From assembly GCA_016929435.1 (NCBI GenBank), contig JAFGIV010000008.1, positions 1 through 37,158 on the forward strand: 37,158 nt of DNA, read 5' to 3'. The notes below the pieces were generated by a model, which was not told the origin of the DNA, ran no database searches, and saw only the letters and a list, made by a program, of their open reading frames with translations. Below are positions 1 to 8,745 of this stretch, in pieces. Source of the stretch: Candidatus Uhrbacteria bacterium (GTDB taxonomy: Bacteria; Patescibacteriota; Patescibacteriia; SG8-24). The position numbers were made by a program, and so were the translations under genes. Numbering within the stretch: position 1 is the first letter of the stretch; every line of letters begins with the position of its first letter.

Positions 1-1
1 G

Positions 2-670
2 GTCCGCCGCCGGGCCAAGCTGCTGATGATTGACCTGGACAGGGGCCTGACGCTTTTCGTTCACCTGGGGATGACCGGACGTTTCCGGCTGTTGCCTAGG
101 GGGGCGGACGTTCACCGCCATGCCCGGGTAGTGTTTGATTTCGGGCGCAGGGGGCTGTTGGCCCTTGAGGACATGCGCAAGTTCGGCCGCATCCGGTTGC
201 GTCCGACCTCCGAATCGGCAGCCGTCCTTTCCGGTCACGGTTACGGTCCGGAACCGTTGGATCCGGGATTCACCCCGACCGTCCTTGCCAAGAGGCTGTC
301 CCGTTGCCCCAGGAAGGGAATAAAGGCCGCCCTTCTGGACCAGTCGTGTCTGGCGGGGATCGGGAACATCTATGCCGACGAGTCCCTGTGGCGGGCCGGC
401 ATTCGGCCGGACCGTTCGGTGTCCAGCCTGAAACCCGATGAGATCAAGGTCCTGCGACGGTCGATTGTCCAAAGCCTGAAATTGGCCATCAGGCACCGGG
501 GGACCTCGTCCCGGGATTTTTTTGACCTGTACGGAACGCCGGGGGATAATGCCGATCGGCTGAAGGCCTATGGGAGGGACGGTCTGCCGTGTTCCCGCTG
601 CCATTGGCCGATGCGGAAGGATCGGGTAGCCGGTCGCGGAACCCACTGGTGTGACCGGTGCCAAAAATGA
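2..670 (+). CDS. mutM: Formamidopyrimidine-DNA glycosylase (Fpg/MutM), 5'-truncated by window edge
   Basis: Base-excision-repair glycosylase/AP lyase that removes oxidised purines such as 8-oxoguanine. The reading frame is open from base 2, upstream of the tracked ATG at 26, and reads 'VRRRAKLLMIDLD', which matches an internal Fpg strand. The gene therefore begins before the window and the N-terminal catalytic Pro-Glu is not visible. Seen here: 'HLGMTGRF', the helix-two-turn-helix 'GIGNIYADESLWRAGIRP', and a C-terminal zinc finger with two CxxC pairs ('CSRC' and 'CDRC', the latter after 'VAGRGTHW'). The stop overlaps the next gene's ATG as ATGA, suggesting translational coupling to the pilin-like gene. 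Family assignment is firm. Confidence 0.95.
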   Translation, partial: VRRRAKLLMIDLDRGLTLFVHLGMTGRFRLLPRGADVHRHARVVFDFGRRGLLALEDMRKFGRIRLRPTSESAAVLSGHGYGPEPLDPGFTPTVLAKRLSRCPRKGIKAALLDQSCLAGIGNIYADESLWRAGIRPDRSVSSLKPDEIKVLRRSIVQSLKLAIRHRGTSSRDFFDLYGTPGDNADRLKAYGRDGLPCSRCHWPMRKDRVAGRGTHWCDRCQK

Positions 671-2292
671 TGATTTTTTCAATGCCTAAAAATTCCAAAA
701 GCAACGGGACCCGGACGCCTGTCCCCCAACCCCGGGGAGGGTTTACCCTGATCGAGATGCTGACCGTCGTCAGCCTCATCGGTGTCCTGTCCAGTATTGC
801 CGTGGTTTCCTACCAGTCGGCCCGGTCAACCTCGCGGGACATCAAGCGGATGGCGGACATGAAGGGGCTGCAGGTGGCCCTGGACATGTTCTACGGGGAG
901 AACGGGTATTACCCCAGTGACGGACAGGGCGGACAGGCCGGGACGACGCTGGAGACCAAAAGGGACATCTCCCTTTCCGATGCCGGTTTTGGGGACAGTC
1001 CCTACGGAAGGGTTTACATGTCCCGGATCCCCGTAAACGCCGTTCCGGGCGGGATCCCATACACATACCGGTCCTTGGCCGGGGACGGCGGGGATTGCGA
1101 TTCCGGTCGGTGCGCCTCATACGCGATTATTTTCGGCCTGGAGAAGGATCGTGACGGGTTAGCGGCCGGACCGAATGCCGTTACCCCGGAAGGTTTCGTG
1201 GGACCGGATAGCGGTTACCTGAAGGGCGTGGTTCAGGGGGGGAGAATAGTCGGTTTGGGATCGATCCAGGGGCACGTGACCGCCTATGCCGACCGGATTA
1301 CCGGCGCCTTGGAGGGCCTCATCGAGAGCAAGGCGGTTCAGGATACGGCCGAAATTGGGATAGCGCCGGCCGCGGCAGCCGCGGCCGTGGCCAACGTTAC
1401 CGTCGCCGTCGGCGCTACGGCCGGCGCGTCTGCCGCCGGGCAGTATCTCCTGTTCTTCCTGACCCAACCCGTGCTGCTGTTTGGACGCCGCCGCCGCAGG
1501 TTTTGGGGGACGGTCTACAATTCCCTTTCCCGGTTGCCGGAAGACCTGGCGATTGTCCGCATCAGGGATTTTGATTCCGGGCGGGTGGTTCGAAGCGAGG
1601 TCACTGACTCCGACGGCCGGTATTCGTTCCTGATGCCAAAGGGTCGGTACCGGATTGAGGTCGTTAAGGGGGATTTTTCCTTTCCCAGCGTCCTGACCGG
1701 GGGAAAAACAGAGGATGGGCCGTATCTCGACGTCTATCACGGGGAGGAGATTGTCGTCGGGGAGAAGGGAATTTCCGTCACCAAGAACATCCCGATCGAT
1801 CCCCGTTCCGCGGAGGTTTCCGACGCTACGGTGGTTCGGGACGACAGGCGGCGGAGAATTCGGTCGAGAATCGCCCTGGTCAGCCCGATACTCGGAATGC
1901 TGTCCCTGCTCGTCAAGCCGTCCGTCCTGACGGTATCCCTGGCGGCCTTTCAGGTCCTGGTTTACCTGTTCTTTCGGCGACTTGCCAACCCGACCAGCCA
2001 GGTGAGGAATTGGGGAACGGTCTATGAGGAGGATACCGGCCGTCCGGTTTACCTGGCGGTAGTCCGAATTTTTGCCCTGCCTTACCACAAGCTGCTGGAA
2101 TCGAAGGTTACGGATCGGTATGGGCGGTATAATTTCCGTGTCGGAAGCAATCGCTATTACGTTATCGTCTCCAAGGACGGTTTCCTTAAGACCGAGACCG
2201 ACGAGATAGATTTTTCCGACATGAAGACCCCTTCGCTCGTGGCGGCCGATCTCCCGTTGCGCCGGGAGGGGAGTGGGGATAAGGTTAGGTAG
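667..2292 (+). CDS. Prepilin-headed membrane protein with two carboxypeptidase-regulatory-like (CNA-B-type) modules
   Basis: I chose ATG 667 because it overlaps the mutM stop (ATGA); the tracked start at 658 is a GTG, and ATG 682 is also possible. The N-terminus carries a class III prepilin signal, 'PRGG' then 'FTLIEMLTVVSLIGVLSS', with Glu at +5, followed by a pseudopilin-like stretch ('LQVALDMFYGENGYYP'). After an Ala-rich hydrophobic segment (about residues 235-272) comes 'RRRRRFWGTVYNS' and a beta-sandwich module ('DSDGRYSFLMPKGRYRIEV'). A second hydrophobic segment (about 405-437) precedes a second module ('WGTVYEEDTGRP', 'DRYGRYNFRV'). Modules of this kind are familiar to me from large CPR membrane proteins; attachment to a prepilin head is unusual. 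It may be a surface or minor-pilin-like protein. The true role is unknown. Confidence 0.75.
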   Translation: MMIFSMPKNSKSNGTRTPVPQPRGGFTLIEMLTVVSLIGVLSSIAVVSYQSARSTSRDIKRMADMKGLQVALDMFYGENGYYPSDGQGGQAGTTLETKRDISLSDAGFGDSPYGRVYMSRIPVNAVPGGIPYTYRSLAGDGGDCDSGRCASYAIIFGLEKDRDGLAAGPNAVTPEGFVGPDSGYLKGVVQGGRIVGLGSIQGHVTAYADRITGALEGLIESKAVQDTAEIGIAPAAAAAAVANVTVAVGATAGASAAGQYLLFFLTQPVLLFGRRRRRFWGTVYNSLSRLPEDLAIVRIRDFDSGRVVRSEVTDSDGRYSFLMPKGRYRIEVVKGDFSFPSVLTGGKTEDGPYLDVYHGEEIVVGEKGISVTKNIPIDPRSAEVSDATVVRDDRRRRIRSRIALVSPILGMLSLLVKPSVLTVSLAAFQVLVYLFFRRLANPTSQVRNWGTVYEEDTGRPVYLAVVRIFALPYHKLLESKVTDRYGRYNFRVGSNRYYVIVSKDGFLKTETDEIDFSDMKTPSLVAADLPLRREGSGDKVR

Positions 2293-2295
2293 CCT

Positions 2296-4050
2296 ATGTT
2301 CACGGAAGGTTCGGTTTTTGCGACAACGGTGCGGGGGTGGGATGTGGCGGCCTTTCGGGCCGTAAACGGTCTGGCCGGCCGGAACGGGTTTTTGGACCGG
2401 TTTGGGATTTTTTTGGCCGAATGGCTGATCGTCCTGGCGGCCCTAGCCGTCTTGGCCATGGCGGTATGGCCGTTCCTTGCCGGTCTTCGGTCGGACCGTT
2501 TGCGTTTGGGCGATGATCGGCGCTGCCGGCCGGATTCGGTGGTTTGGGCCGCATATGCGGCCGTTATGGCCGGAATTACCGGTGTCTTTGCGTGGGTCGG
2601 AAACCAGGCGTTCAGTTTCCTGGTTCTGTGGAGGGACCGCCCCCCAATCTCCGTTTCCGGTGCCCGACAGCTCATAGAGGATCCCCTGACCGACAAGTCG
2701 TTCCCGTCTGACCACAGTTCCGTTGCTTTTGCCATGGCCTTTTCCCTGGCGCTTTACCGTCCGGTTTTGGGGGTGTTTTTCGTGGCGGCTGCCGTGGCGG
2801 TCGCTTGGGGTCGGGTGTTCGTCGGAGTTCATTTCCCGGCCGATGTTGTCGCCGGGGCCGCAGTCGGTGCGTTTTGGGCCGTTTTGGTCAGGTTTGTCGG
2901 CACCAGATTCGGTTTGCGGGAAAGGTTTTGTCGGCTTTTTTTCCTTATCCGTAATTGCCTGAAAAATATGGTTCGTCGAAAAAGGATCGGCAGGCCCGGA
3001 TCATCCGGGTGGGGGAGGGTTTTGCGACGGGTTTTGTTCGTTGTCCTGGCGCTGTCGCTGGGCGGTTGGATGGTCTTGGCCTGGCTGTCTTCTCCGGGTC
3101 AACCCTCGGACAGTTCGTTTGTTGTCAGGTCCGGGGACAGCGCTGACCTTGTTTCCCGGCGCCTGAAGGATGGGGGTTTCATCCGCAACCGGACGATTTT
3201 TCTGTTGGCGATGCGGGATTCCGGAATGGCCGAAAAGCTGCAGCCCGGCGTTCATGACCTGGCCGGGGTGAAAAGTCACCGCGAGATTATCGGGCGTCTG
3301 GTTTCGGGGAAGGTGACGGCCGAGGAAACGGTCCTCAGGGTTCTTGAGGGATGGAACCTGCGGGACATCATGGCCGAGCTGGAGCGGCACGGGCATCCGG
3401 CAGCGGAATCCCTTTTCCTTGTTACCGGATTGCCGGAGTTCGGATACCTGCCCTTTAGCCATATCCCCCCGGATTTCCGTTCGGACTACGGGTTCCTGTC
3501 AGATTGGCCCGATGGGGCCAGTCTGGAGGGGTATCTTTTTCCGGATACCTACCGCGTGTTCAGGGACGCTACAGCCGAGGAAATCGTCCGAAAGTTATTG
3601 AATAATTTTAGTGTTCGGTTGGAGTCTAACGGTCTGCCGGCTGAAATCGAGGCTTCCGGGCGGTCTTTGCATGAGATTCTGACCATGGCCAGCATTCTGG
3701 AAAAGGAGGTGCGGGGAGAGGGTGACCAGCGGATGGTGGCGGACATATTTTGGCGGCGGCTGGAGATCGGCATGGCCCTGCAGTCCTGTGCCACGGTCAA
3801 CTATGCCACCGGTAAGGGGGAGGCGGCCGTCTCGGCCGAGGATCTGGAGATCGATTCGCCGTTCAACACCTACCGCAATCGCGGCTTGCCGCCCGGACCG
3901 ATTGGCAATCCCGGTCTGGAGGCGATTCGGTCGGCCGCCAGCCCGCAGCCCAACGACTACTGGTATTTCCTGACGGACGGGGACGGCAATGTCCACTATG
4001 CCCGGAATTTCGACGAACACAAGGCCAACAAGGCCAGGTATCTGCGGTAG
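2296..4050 (+). CDS. mltG: Fusion of PAP2-family lipid phosphatase with MltG (YceG-like) endolytic transglycosylase
   Basis: Residues about 1-205 form a multi-pass PAP2 domain with 'RDRPP', 'FPSDHSS' (His140) and 'GRVFVGVHFPAD' (Arg173, His179, Asp183), the phosphatase active-site set. The Lys of the first PAP2 motif (Kx6RP) is not evident. Such enzymes dephosphorylate undecaprenyl diphosphate at the outer membrane face. Residues about 245-266 are a new transmembrane helix, followed by a full MltG domain with the catalytic 'MASILEKEV' (Glu469) and 'NTYRNRGLPPGPIGNPG' near the C-terminus. MltG cuts nascent glycan strands. The frame is continuous across the junction. An internal ATG (2968, Met225) could start MltG alone but has no visible ribosome site. 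The gene starts 3 bases after the preceding stop. Both domain calls are secure; whether one polypeptide is made is inferred. Confidence 0.88.
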   Translation: MFTEGSVFATTVRGWDVAAFRAVNGLAGRNGFLDRFGIFLAEWLIVLAALAVLAMAVWPFLAGLRSDRLRLGDDRRCRPDSVVWAAYAAVMAGITGVFAWVGNQAFSFLVLWRDRPPISVSGARQLIEDPLTDKSFPSDHSSVAFAMAFSLALYRPVLGVFFVAAAVAVAWGRVFVGVHFPADVVAGAAVGAFWAVLVRFVGTRFGLRERFCRLFFLIRNCLKNMVRRKRIGRPGSSGWGRVLRRVLFVVLALSLGGWMVLAWLSSPGQPSDSSFVVRSGDSADLVSRRLKDGGFIRNRTIFLLAMRDSGMAEKLQPGVHDLAGVKSHREIIGRLVSGKVTAEETVLRVLEGWNLRDIMAELERHGHPAAESLFLVTGLPEFGYLPFSHIPPDFRSDYGFLSDWPDGASLEGYLFPDTYRVFRDATAEEIVRKLLNNFSVRLESNGLPAEIEASGRSLHEILTMASILEKEVRGEGDQRMVADIFWRRLEIGMALQSCATVNYATGKGEAAVSAEDLEIDSPFNTYRNRGLPPGPIGNPGLEAIRSAASPQPNDYWYFLTDGDGNVHYARNFDEHKANKARYLR

Positions 4051-4063
4051 CCCGGAAACGCGG

Positions 4064-5419
4064 TCAGAACCCCTGCCGGTACAGGGCCTGCTGCTGGCCG
4101 GCAGACCCCAGGAACACGATCTGCCTGTCTTTCGGGACGACGGCCATCGGTCCGACGGCTGTCATCCGGTTCAGCTCATAGGTGTTCCGGCGGTCGCGCC
4201 CGTCGATTTCGGCGGCGAAAATGGAATTTCCGGCCGAGAAGATGACGTTCCGTCCCGTCGGATCCCAAAGGCACTGCCGGATCGGGGAGCTGATCCTGGC
4301 TATTGTCGATAGGGTATCCGTTTCTGGGTCCCAGATTGATATCTCGAAGTCGTTCCAGGTCAGGAAACGTTCCTGGTTGCCGGTCTTATTCCAGACTCCC
4401 GTGACCCCGTTCCACGGGCCGGACAGCCGCCCGTCCGAAAGGCGGAATGCCATGCCCTGTCCTGTCCGTTGATCGGCCAGGAAAACAAAATCGCCGTTGG
4501 CCACGGACAGGTTCCAGCTCCCTGTCGGCAGTGCCGTCAGGGCTTTCGGCGGCAACGAACCGTTCGGGGACATTTCCAGCAGTTCGTTGTGGCCGTCGAC
4601 TGTTTTTATCGACAGAAGCCGACCGGAAGCAAGGAGGGCATCCTGCACCCCAGCCGTTCCGGGTATCGGTTTCGGCATTCCGCCGTTCAAATCGGTTACC
4701 GTTACCGTTCCCCCGTCGATGACCGTGACGGATCGCCCGTCACTTGACCATCGGGCCACGGTCCCTTCCTGTCCCGTTATGGTGACCGGTTCGGTATCGG
4801 CCTGGAATACGTTGTGGACAGTCGCTTCCCGGCGGGCGCCGCCGTCTTTTCGGTCACCCTGGATCATGAGCCTCTTGCCGTCCGGTGACCAGGAAAGGGC
4901 GGTTTCCCGCAGCCTGTCCGGCGACAGCCGGGCCAGCAGGGTTTCCCGGTCGTATGGAGGCTCCATGACCACCAGTTCCTCCGCGCCCCTGTTGGGGCGG
5001 AGGAAAGCCACGGCTGAACCGTCCGGGTTCCATGCCCCGTTTGACCAGTCCGTTTCCCGAACGGGGATCGGGGAGGAGTTTCGGATCATGACAACGTCCT
5101 CGGTGAAGGTGGTGATCCCGCTTTTCACCTCCAGGGTCTTGCTCCATTCGTGGTATCCGGAAAGGGAAAGGCGGATCTCGTAGTCTTCGGGAAGGAGACG
5201 GAAAACGGACATGGGGGTTCGTCGCGGTTGGAGCTGCCCGTTCAGCCGGATGTCGGCCCCCTTCGGTTCGGTGACGAATTTTATGATGCCGGTCTTTTCG
5301 GCCCGGCCTTTCTTCCAGTTGTATCGGTATCCGGCGGTCTTCATGACCACCAGCGGCACCGAGACGGTGAAGGCGACCGCAAAGGCGGTCAGGATAGCCA
5401 GTCTGGTCTTTCTGGTCAT
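4064..5419 (-). CDS. Membrane-anchored PEGA-domain and beta-propeller (WD40/TolB-like) protein
   Basis: An N-terminal transmembrane helix (about residues 6-26) is followed by a PEGA domain ('GIIKFVTEPKGADIRLNG' through 'YEIRLSLSGYHEW') and a long C-terminal region of repeated beta-propeller blades, recognisable as 'WSPDGKRLMIQ', 'WSSDGRSVTVID' and 'WDPTGRNVIFSAG'. The domain order predicts an extracytoplasmic protein tethered to the membrane; PEGA domains are usually surface-located and this architecture is common in Patescibacteria, but no specific function is known to me. I prefer ATG 5419 over the tracked TTG at 5437. The gene is convergent with the PAP2-MltG gene (13 bases between stops) and divergent from murA. 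Confidence 0.75.
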   Translation of the reverse strand: MTRKTRLAILTAFAVAFTVSVPLVVMKTAGYRYNWKKGRAEKTGIIKFVTEPKGADIRLNGQLQPRRTPMSVFRLLPEDYEIRLSLSGYHEWSKTLEVKSGITTFTEDVVMIRNSSPIPVRETDWSNGAWNPDGSAVAFLRPNRGAEELVVMEPPYDRETLLARLSPDRLRETALSWSPDGKRLMIQGDRKDGGARREATVHNVFQADTEPVTITGQEGTVARWSSDGRSVTVIDGGTVTVTDLNGGMPKPIPGTAGVQDALLASGRLLSIKTVDGHNELLEMSPNGSLPPKALTALPTGSWNLSVANGDFVFLADQRTGQGMAFRLSDGRLSGPWNGVTGVWNKTGNQERFLTWNDFEISIWDPETDTLSTIARISSPIRQCLWDPTGRNVIFSAGNSIFAAEIDGRDRRNTYELNRMTAVGPMAVVPKDRQIVFLGSAGQQQALYRQGF

Positions 5420-5440
5420 ATCGTCAGTATTGGACAAGGC

Positions 5441-5469
5441 TTGTTAAATCGACGCTGATGGGCGATAAT
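5441..5469 (+). promoter_or_regulatory. Putative sigma70-type promoter of murA
   Basis: TTGTTA and GATAAT are separated by 17 bases, predicting a start near 5476 and a leader of about 32 bases before the murA ATG. It lies in the short divergent gap between the PEGA gene and murA, so the minus-strand promoter must overlap it; I could not identify that one convincingly. Confidence 0.5.
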
Positions 5470-5507
5470 CAACCTGTCGGTTACCCTAATCATCTCTCAA
5501 AACGGTT

Positions 5508-6770
5508 ATGACTTCAAGGTTAGTGATCCGGGGCGGACTCCCCCTTAACGGGGAGATTGCGGTCATGGGAATGAAGAATGCCGCCACTCCCATAATCGCC
5601 GCCACAATCCTGGTTGACGGGGAGTGCGTCATTGACAACGTCCCGCGGCTTTCGGATGTGGAACGGATGCTGGACATCCTTCGGTCCTTGGGTTCGGAAG
5701 TCGCCTGGACAGGGGATCACCAGCTGACCGTCAATACGACCGGGGCCGATATAGCGTCCATTGACGATCGGGCGGTCAAGGCCATGAGGTCCTCCGTCCT
5801 TTTCCTTGGCCCGCTGCTGTCCCGTTTCCGTCAGGTCAGCCTCCCGGAGCCGGGCGGTTGCCTGATCGGAAACCGCCCGCTGGAGACCCATTTTTCCGCA
5901 CTGAAGGATTTGGGGGCCAAGGTCGAGTGTGCTGACGGTCTATATACCCTGACCGCCGATCGGCTGGTCGGGACGACGGTCGTGCTGTCCGAGATGTCCG
6001 TAACCGGTACGGAAAATGCGGTCATGGCCGCGGTTCGGGCTGAAGGTCGGACGGTCATCAGGCTGGCGGCCGCCGAACCGCATGTCGCTGACCTGTGCGT
6101 TTTTCTCAACGGTTGCGGGGCCAGGATCAGCGGAATCGGCACCAATGTCCTGACGATTGACGGGGTGAAAGGGCTGCACGGCTCCAGGCACTCCGTCATC
6201 CCGGATCAGATTGAGGCCGGGACCCTGGCGGTCATCGGGGCGGTAACGAAGGGGACGATCCGGATAACCGGGATCGAACCGGATCATTTGGACATCATTT
6301 TCCTGACCCTGAGGAAGGCCGGAGTCCGCTTTTCGGTTGAGGACGGGGCCATGACAGTCCCGTCCCAGGCCTCCCTGAAGGCGTTTCGCCTGAAGGCCAT
6401 GCCCCACCCGAATTTCCCCACCGACCTGCAGGCCCCGTTTGGGGTTCTGGCGACCCGGTGCCAGGGCACCAGCCTGATCCACGATCCCATGTATGAGGGA
6501 CGTTTGGGTTACGTGAACGAGATGGTGAAGATGGGGGCCAATGCCATTGTCTGTGATCCGCACCGGGTCCTGGTCAGCGGGCCGACCCCGCTTTACGGTC
6601 AGGAGATCCGCAGCCTTGATTTGCGGGCCGGGGCCAGTCTGGTGATTGCCGGTCTGGTGGCCGCAGGGGAAACCGTCATCCACGGGGCGGAAATAATCGA
6701 CCGTGGCTACGAAAGACTGGATGATCGCCTTCGGGCCTTGGGTGCGGATTTGGTGAGGGAAGGGGGTTGA
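5508..6770 (+). CDS. murA: UDP-N-acetylglucosamine 1-carboxyvinyltransferase
   Basis: First committed step of peptidoglycan synthesis: transfers enolpyruvate from PEP to UDP-GlcNAc in the cytoplasm. The 420-residue length is normal for the family. Key residues are present: 'GMKNAA' with Lys23/Asn24, 'KAMRSSVLFLGPLLSRF', and the catalytic loop 'EPGGCLIGNRP' with Cys118. This is the Cys form normally inhibited by fosfomycin, not the Asp form of resistant lineages. 'VTGTENAVMAAV' and 'HPNFPTDLQAPF' are further family signatures. It is the first gene of a plus-strand run with the S41 protease, Nudix hydrolase and pyrG, although the protease has its own promoter. Confidence 0.97.
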   Translation: MTSRLVIRGGLPLNGEIAVMGMKNAATPIIAATILVDGECVIDNVPRLSDVERMLDILRSLGSEVAWTGDHQLTVNTTGADIASIDDRAVKAMRSSVLFLGPLLSRFRQVSLPEPGGCLIGNRPLETHFSALKDLGAKVECADGLYTLTADRLVGTTVVLSEMSVTGTENAVMAAVRAEGRTVIRLAAAEPHVADLCVFLNGCGARISGIGTNVLTIDGVKGLHGSRHSVIPDQIEAGTLAVIGAVTKGTIRITGIEPDHLDIIFLTLRKAGVRFSVEDGAMTVPSQASLKAFRLKAMPHPNFPTDLQAPFGVLATRCQGTSLIHDPMYEGRLGYVNEMVKMGANAIVCDPHRVLVSGPTPLYGQEIRSLDLRAGASLVIAGLVAAGETVIHGAEIIDRGYERLDDRLRALGADLVREGG

Positions 6771-6798
6771 CGGGGAAATCGGGTCGCCATTTCGGGTT

Positions 6799-6827
6799 TT
6801 GACCTTAGGGTGCCGGTTTGGTATCCT
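6799..6827 (+). promoter_or_regulatory. Sigma70-type promoter of the S41 protease gene
   Basis: TTGACC and TATCCT have an exact 17-base spacer, predicting transcription from about 6834, roughly 9 bases before ATG 6843. The promoter overlaps the tracked GTG start at 6810, which argues against that start being used from this transcript. Confidence 0.65.
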
Positions 6828-6842
6828 ATTGCTATCCGTACT

Positions 6843-8171
6843 ATGGCCACCATGGACAATTTCGATTTTAGACCGTCGGACAGGCCTTCGGGGTCATCTC
6901 GCCGGAACATACTGTTGGGGACGCTGATCGCCGTATTGGTGATCGGCAGTTTCCTGTTCGGTCGTTTTTCGGACGGTTGGCGGGGCAACCTGCCCGATCC
7001 CCAATGCGAGGGCCGTCTGGTCGGGGTGGGCGAAGACCCGCCGATTACCCTGAAGGATGTCGATTTTTCCGATTTTTGGCGGGTTTGGCAGACGGTCAAG
7101 GACCGTCACGTTTCCCGTCCGAATTCCGACCTTGATCTTTTCTACGGCGCCGTGGGGGGGTTGGTCGGTTCCTTGGGCGATCCCTACTCCGTGTTTTTCG
7201 ATCCAGAGGTCGCCAAGAGGTTCAACGACGAGTTGGCGGGTACCTTTGAGGGGATCGGTGCGGAGATCGGCGTCAAGCACGGTGTCCTGACCGTCATTGC
7301 TCCCCTGTCCGGAACCCCGGCCAGTCAGGCCGGCCTGCAGCCGAGGGACATGATATTGGCGATCGATGGGGACGACACCTCGGACATGACGGTTGACCAC
7401 GCCGTTTCCCTGATCAGGGGAAAGGGAGGAAGTTCGGTGAGCCTGCTTATCGGCCGGAAGGGATGGGACGAGCCAAAGGAAATTCCCATCGTTCGCGACG
7501 TTATTTTCGTACAGTCGGTCAAGTCAGAGGTGACCGTTATCGGTGGGAAGAAAGTAGGCGTGATAACCGTCAGCAGCTTCAACGAGGACACGGAATCGGG
7601 ATTCAACCGGGCAGTCCGGTCCATTCTCCTGTCCGGGGCGGAGACGGTCGTCTTGGACCTGCGCAACAACCCCGGCGGTTTCCTGGATACGGCCGTCAGC
7701 ATGGCCGGGGAATGGGTTTCCAACGGCGTGATCCTCAAGGAACAGTCCGGCGACGGCAGGGAAACCAGGGATTACGTATCCGACGGCCTGGCGCGCCTGG
7801 ACGGGTTAAGGACGGTCGTCCTGGTGAACGGCGGTTCGGCTTCGGCTTCGGAAATAGTGGCCGGGGCCCTGCAGGACCACGGCAAGGCGGTAATCGTCGG
7901 CGATCGGACATACGGGAAGGGTTCGGTCCAGGATTACACGGAGTATGCGGACGGGTCGGCCCTGAAGCTGACGGTGGCCCTGTGGTTTACACCGCTCGGA
8001 CGTTCCATTGACGAGGACGGGATCGTTCCCGACATCCATGTCGAGAATTCCCCGGATGATTTTGGCAACGATCTCGATCCGCAGATGGATCGGGCCCTGG
8101 AGATTCTGGTTTCCGAATCGTGGCCGCCGCCATATGACCCGAAACCGGAATCCGGTGGGGACACGCCGTAG
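6843..8171 (+). CDS. ctpA: S41-family C-terminal processing peptidase (CtpA-like) with PDZ domain
   Basis: A membrane-anchored serine protease. I moved the start from GTG 6810 to ATG 6843 because a good promoter covers 6799-6827; ATG 6852 is also possible. After a short basic tail, one transmembrane helix ('NILLGTLIAVLVIGSFLFG') exports the rest. A helical linker is followed by a PDZ domain ('GTFEGIGAEIGVKHGVLTV' to about 'VSLLIGRKG') and the S41 catalytic core: 'LDLRNNPGGFLDTA', the serine motif 'NGGSASASEIVAGAL' and the lysine motif 'DRTYGKGSVQ', giving the Ser-Lys dyad. Proteins of this family trim or degrade wall-associated and secreted proteins. The substrate is unknown. The Nudix gene follows by 3 bases. 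Confidence 0.92.
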   Translation: MATMDNFDFRPSDRPSGSSRRNILLGTLIAVLVIGSFLFGRFSDGWRGNLPDPQCEGRLVGVGEDPPITLKDVDFSDFWRVWQTVKDRHVSRPNSDLDLFYGAVGGLVGSLGDPYSVFFDPEVAKRFNDELAGTFEGIGAEIGVKHGVLTVIAPLSGTPASQAGLQPRDMILAIDGDDTSDMTVDHAVSLIRGKGGSSVSLLIGRKGWDEPKEIPIVRDVIFVQSVKSEVTVIGGKKVGVITVSSFNEDTESGFNRAVRSILLSGAETVVLDLRNNPGGFLDTAVSMAGEWVSNGVILKEQSGDGRETRDYVSDGLARLDGLRTVVLVNGGSASASEIVAGALQDHGKAVIVGDRTYGKGSVQDYTEYADGSALKLTVALWFTPLGRSIDEDGIVPDIHVENSPDDFGNDLDPQMDRALEILVSESWPPPYDPKPESGGDTP

Positions 8172-8174
8172 GCT

Positions 8175-8732
8175 ATGGCTTCCCAGCAGACCGGTTGCCG
8201 AAACGGTACGAGGGCAAAGGTGACGGTACGGATGCCGAAAGGCGACCGGACCGGATCGATGACCGAAGTTTCCGCCGGGGGGATCGTCTATAAGCGAACG
8301 CCTCGGGGGGTTCGATTGGCCGTTATCCGTGACCCGTACGGGAAATGGACCTTTCCGAAAGGGCACCGCGAATCCGGGGAAAGCATGAGGGAGGCGGCTT
8401 TGCGGGAGACCAGGGAGGAGATGGGATTGGGAAGGCTTAGGGTCATAAGGTCACTTGGAGCGATCGATTTTTGGTTTCGGGATCGGTACCGGCCCGAGTC
8501 CAAGGGAACCCTGATCCACAAGTTCGTCCACTATTACCTTATGGAGGCCCCATCGAGAGCCAAGGGTCGGCCCCAAAAGGAGGAAAGGATCAGCCGGATA
8601 GCCTGGGTAACCCCGACCCGAATCGCCAGGATGGGGGGGTATCGCGATGTCCGTCCGGTAATGGAACGGGCCCTGAAGTGGATCCGCGACAATGTCGAAC
8701 CCAACGGTTCTCACGCCGAAATAACCCAATAA
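8175..8732 (+). CDS. Nudix hydrolase
   Basis: Contains a complete Nudix box, 'GHRESGESMREAALRETREEMGL', matching Gx5Ex7REUxEExGU, so it should bind a divalent metal and hydrolyse a nucleoside diphosphate linked to another group; the substrate cannot be read from sequence. The domain begins around 'TEVSAGGIVYKR'. The tracked start gives a 28-residue basic extension; ATG 8232 or ATG 8259 would give a protein closer to the core domain. I keep 8175 because it follows the protease stop by 3 bases. The C-terminal half is basic. It is followed 13 bases later by pyrG and is probably co-transcribed. Confidence 0.85.
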   Translation: MASQQTGCRNGTRAKVTVRMPKGDRTGSMTEVSAGGIVYKRTPRGVRLAVIRDPYGKWTFPKGHRESGESMREAALRETREEMGLGRLRVIRSLGAIDFWFRDRYRPESKGTLIHKFVHYYLMEAPSRAKGRPQKEERISRIAWVTPTRIARMGGYRDVRPVMERALKWIRDNVEPNGSHAEITQ

Positions 8733-8745
8733 CGGGAAGGTTCTT

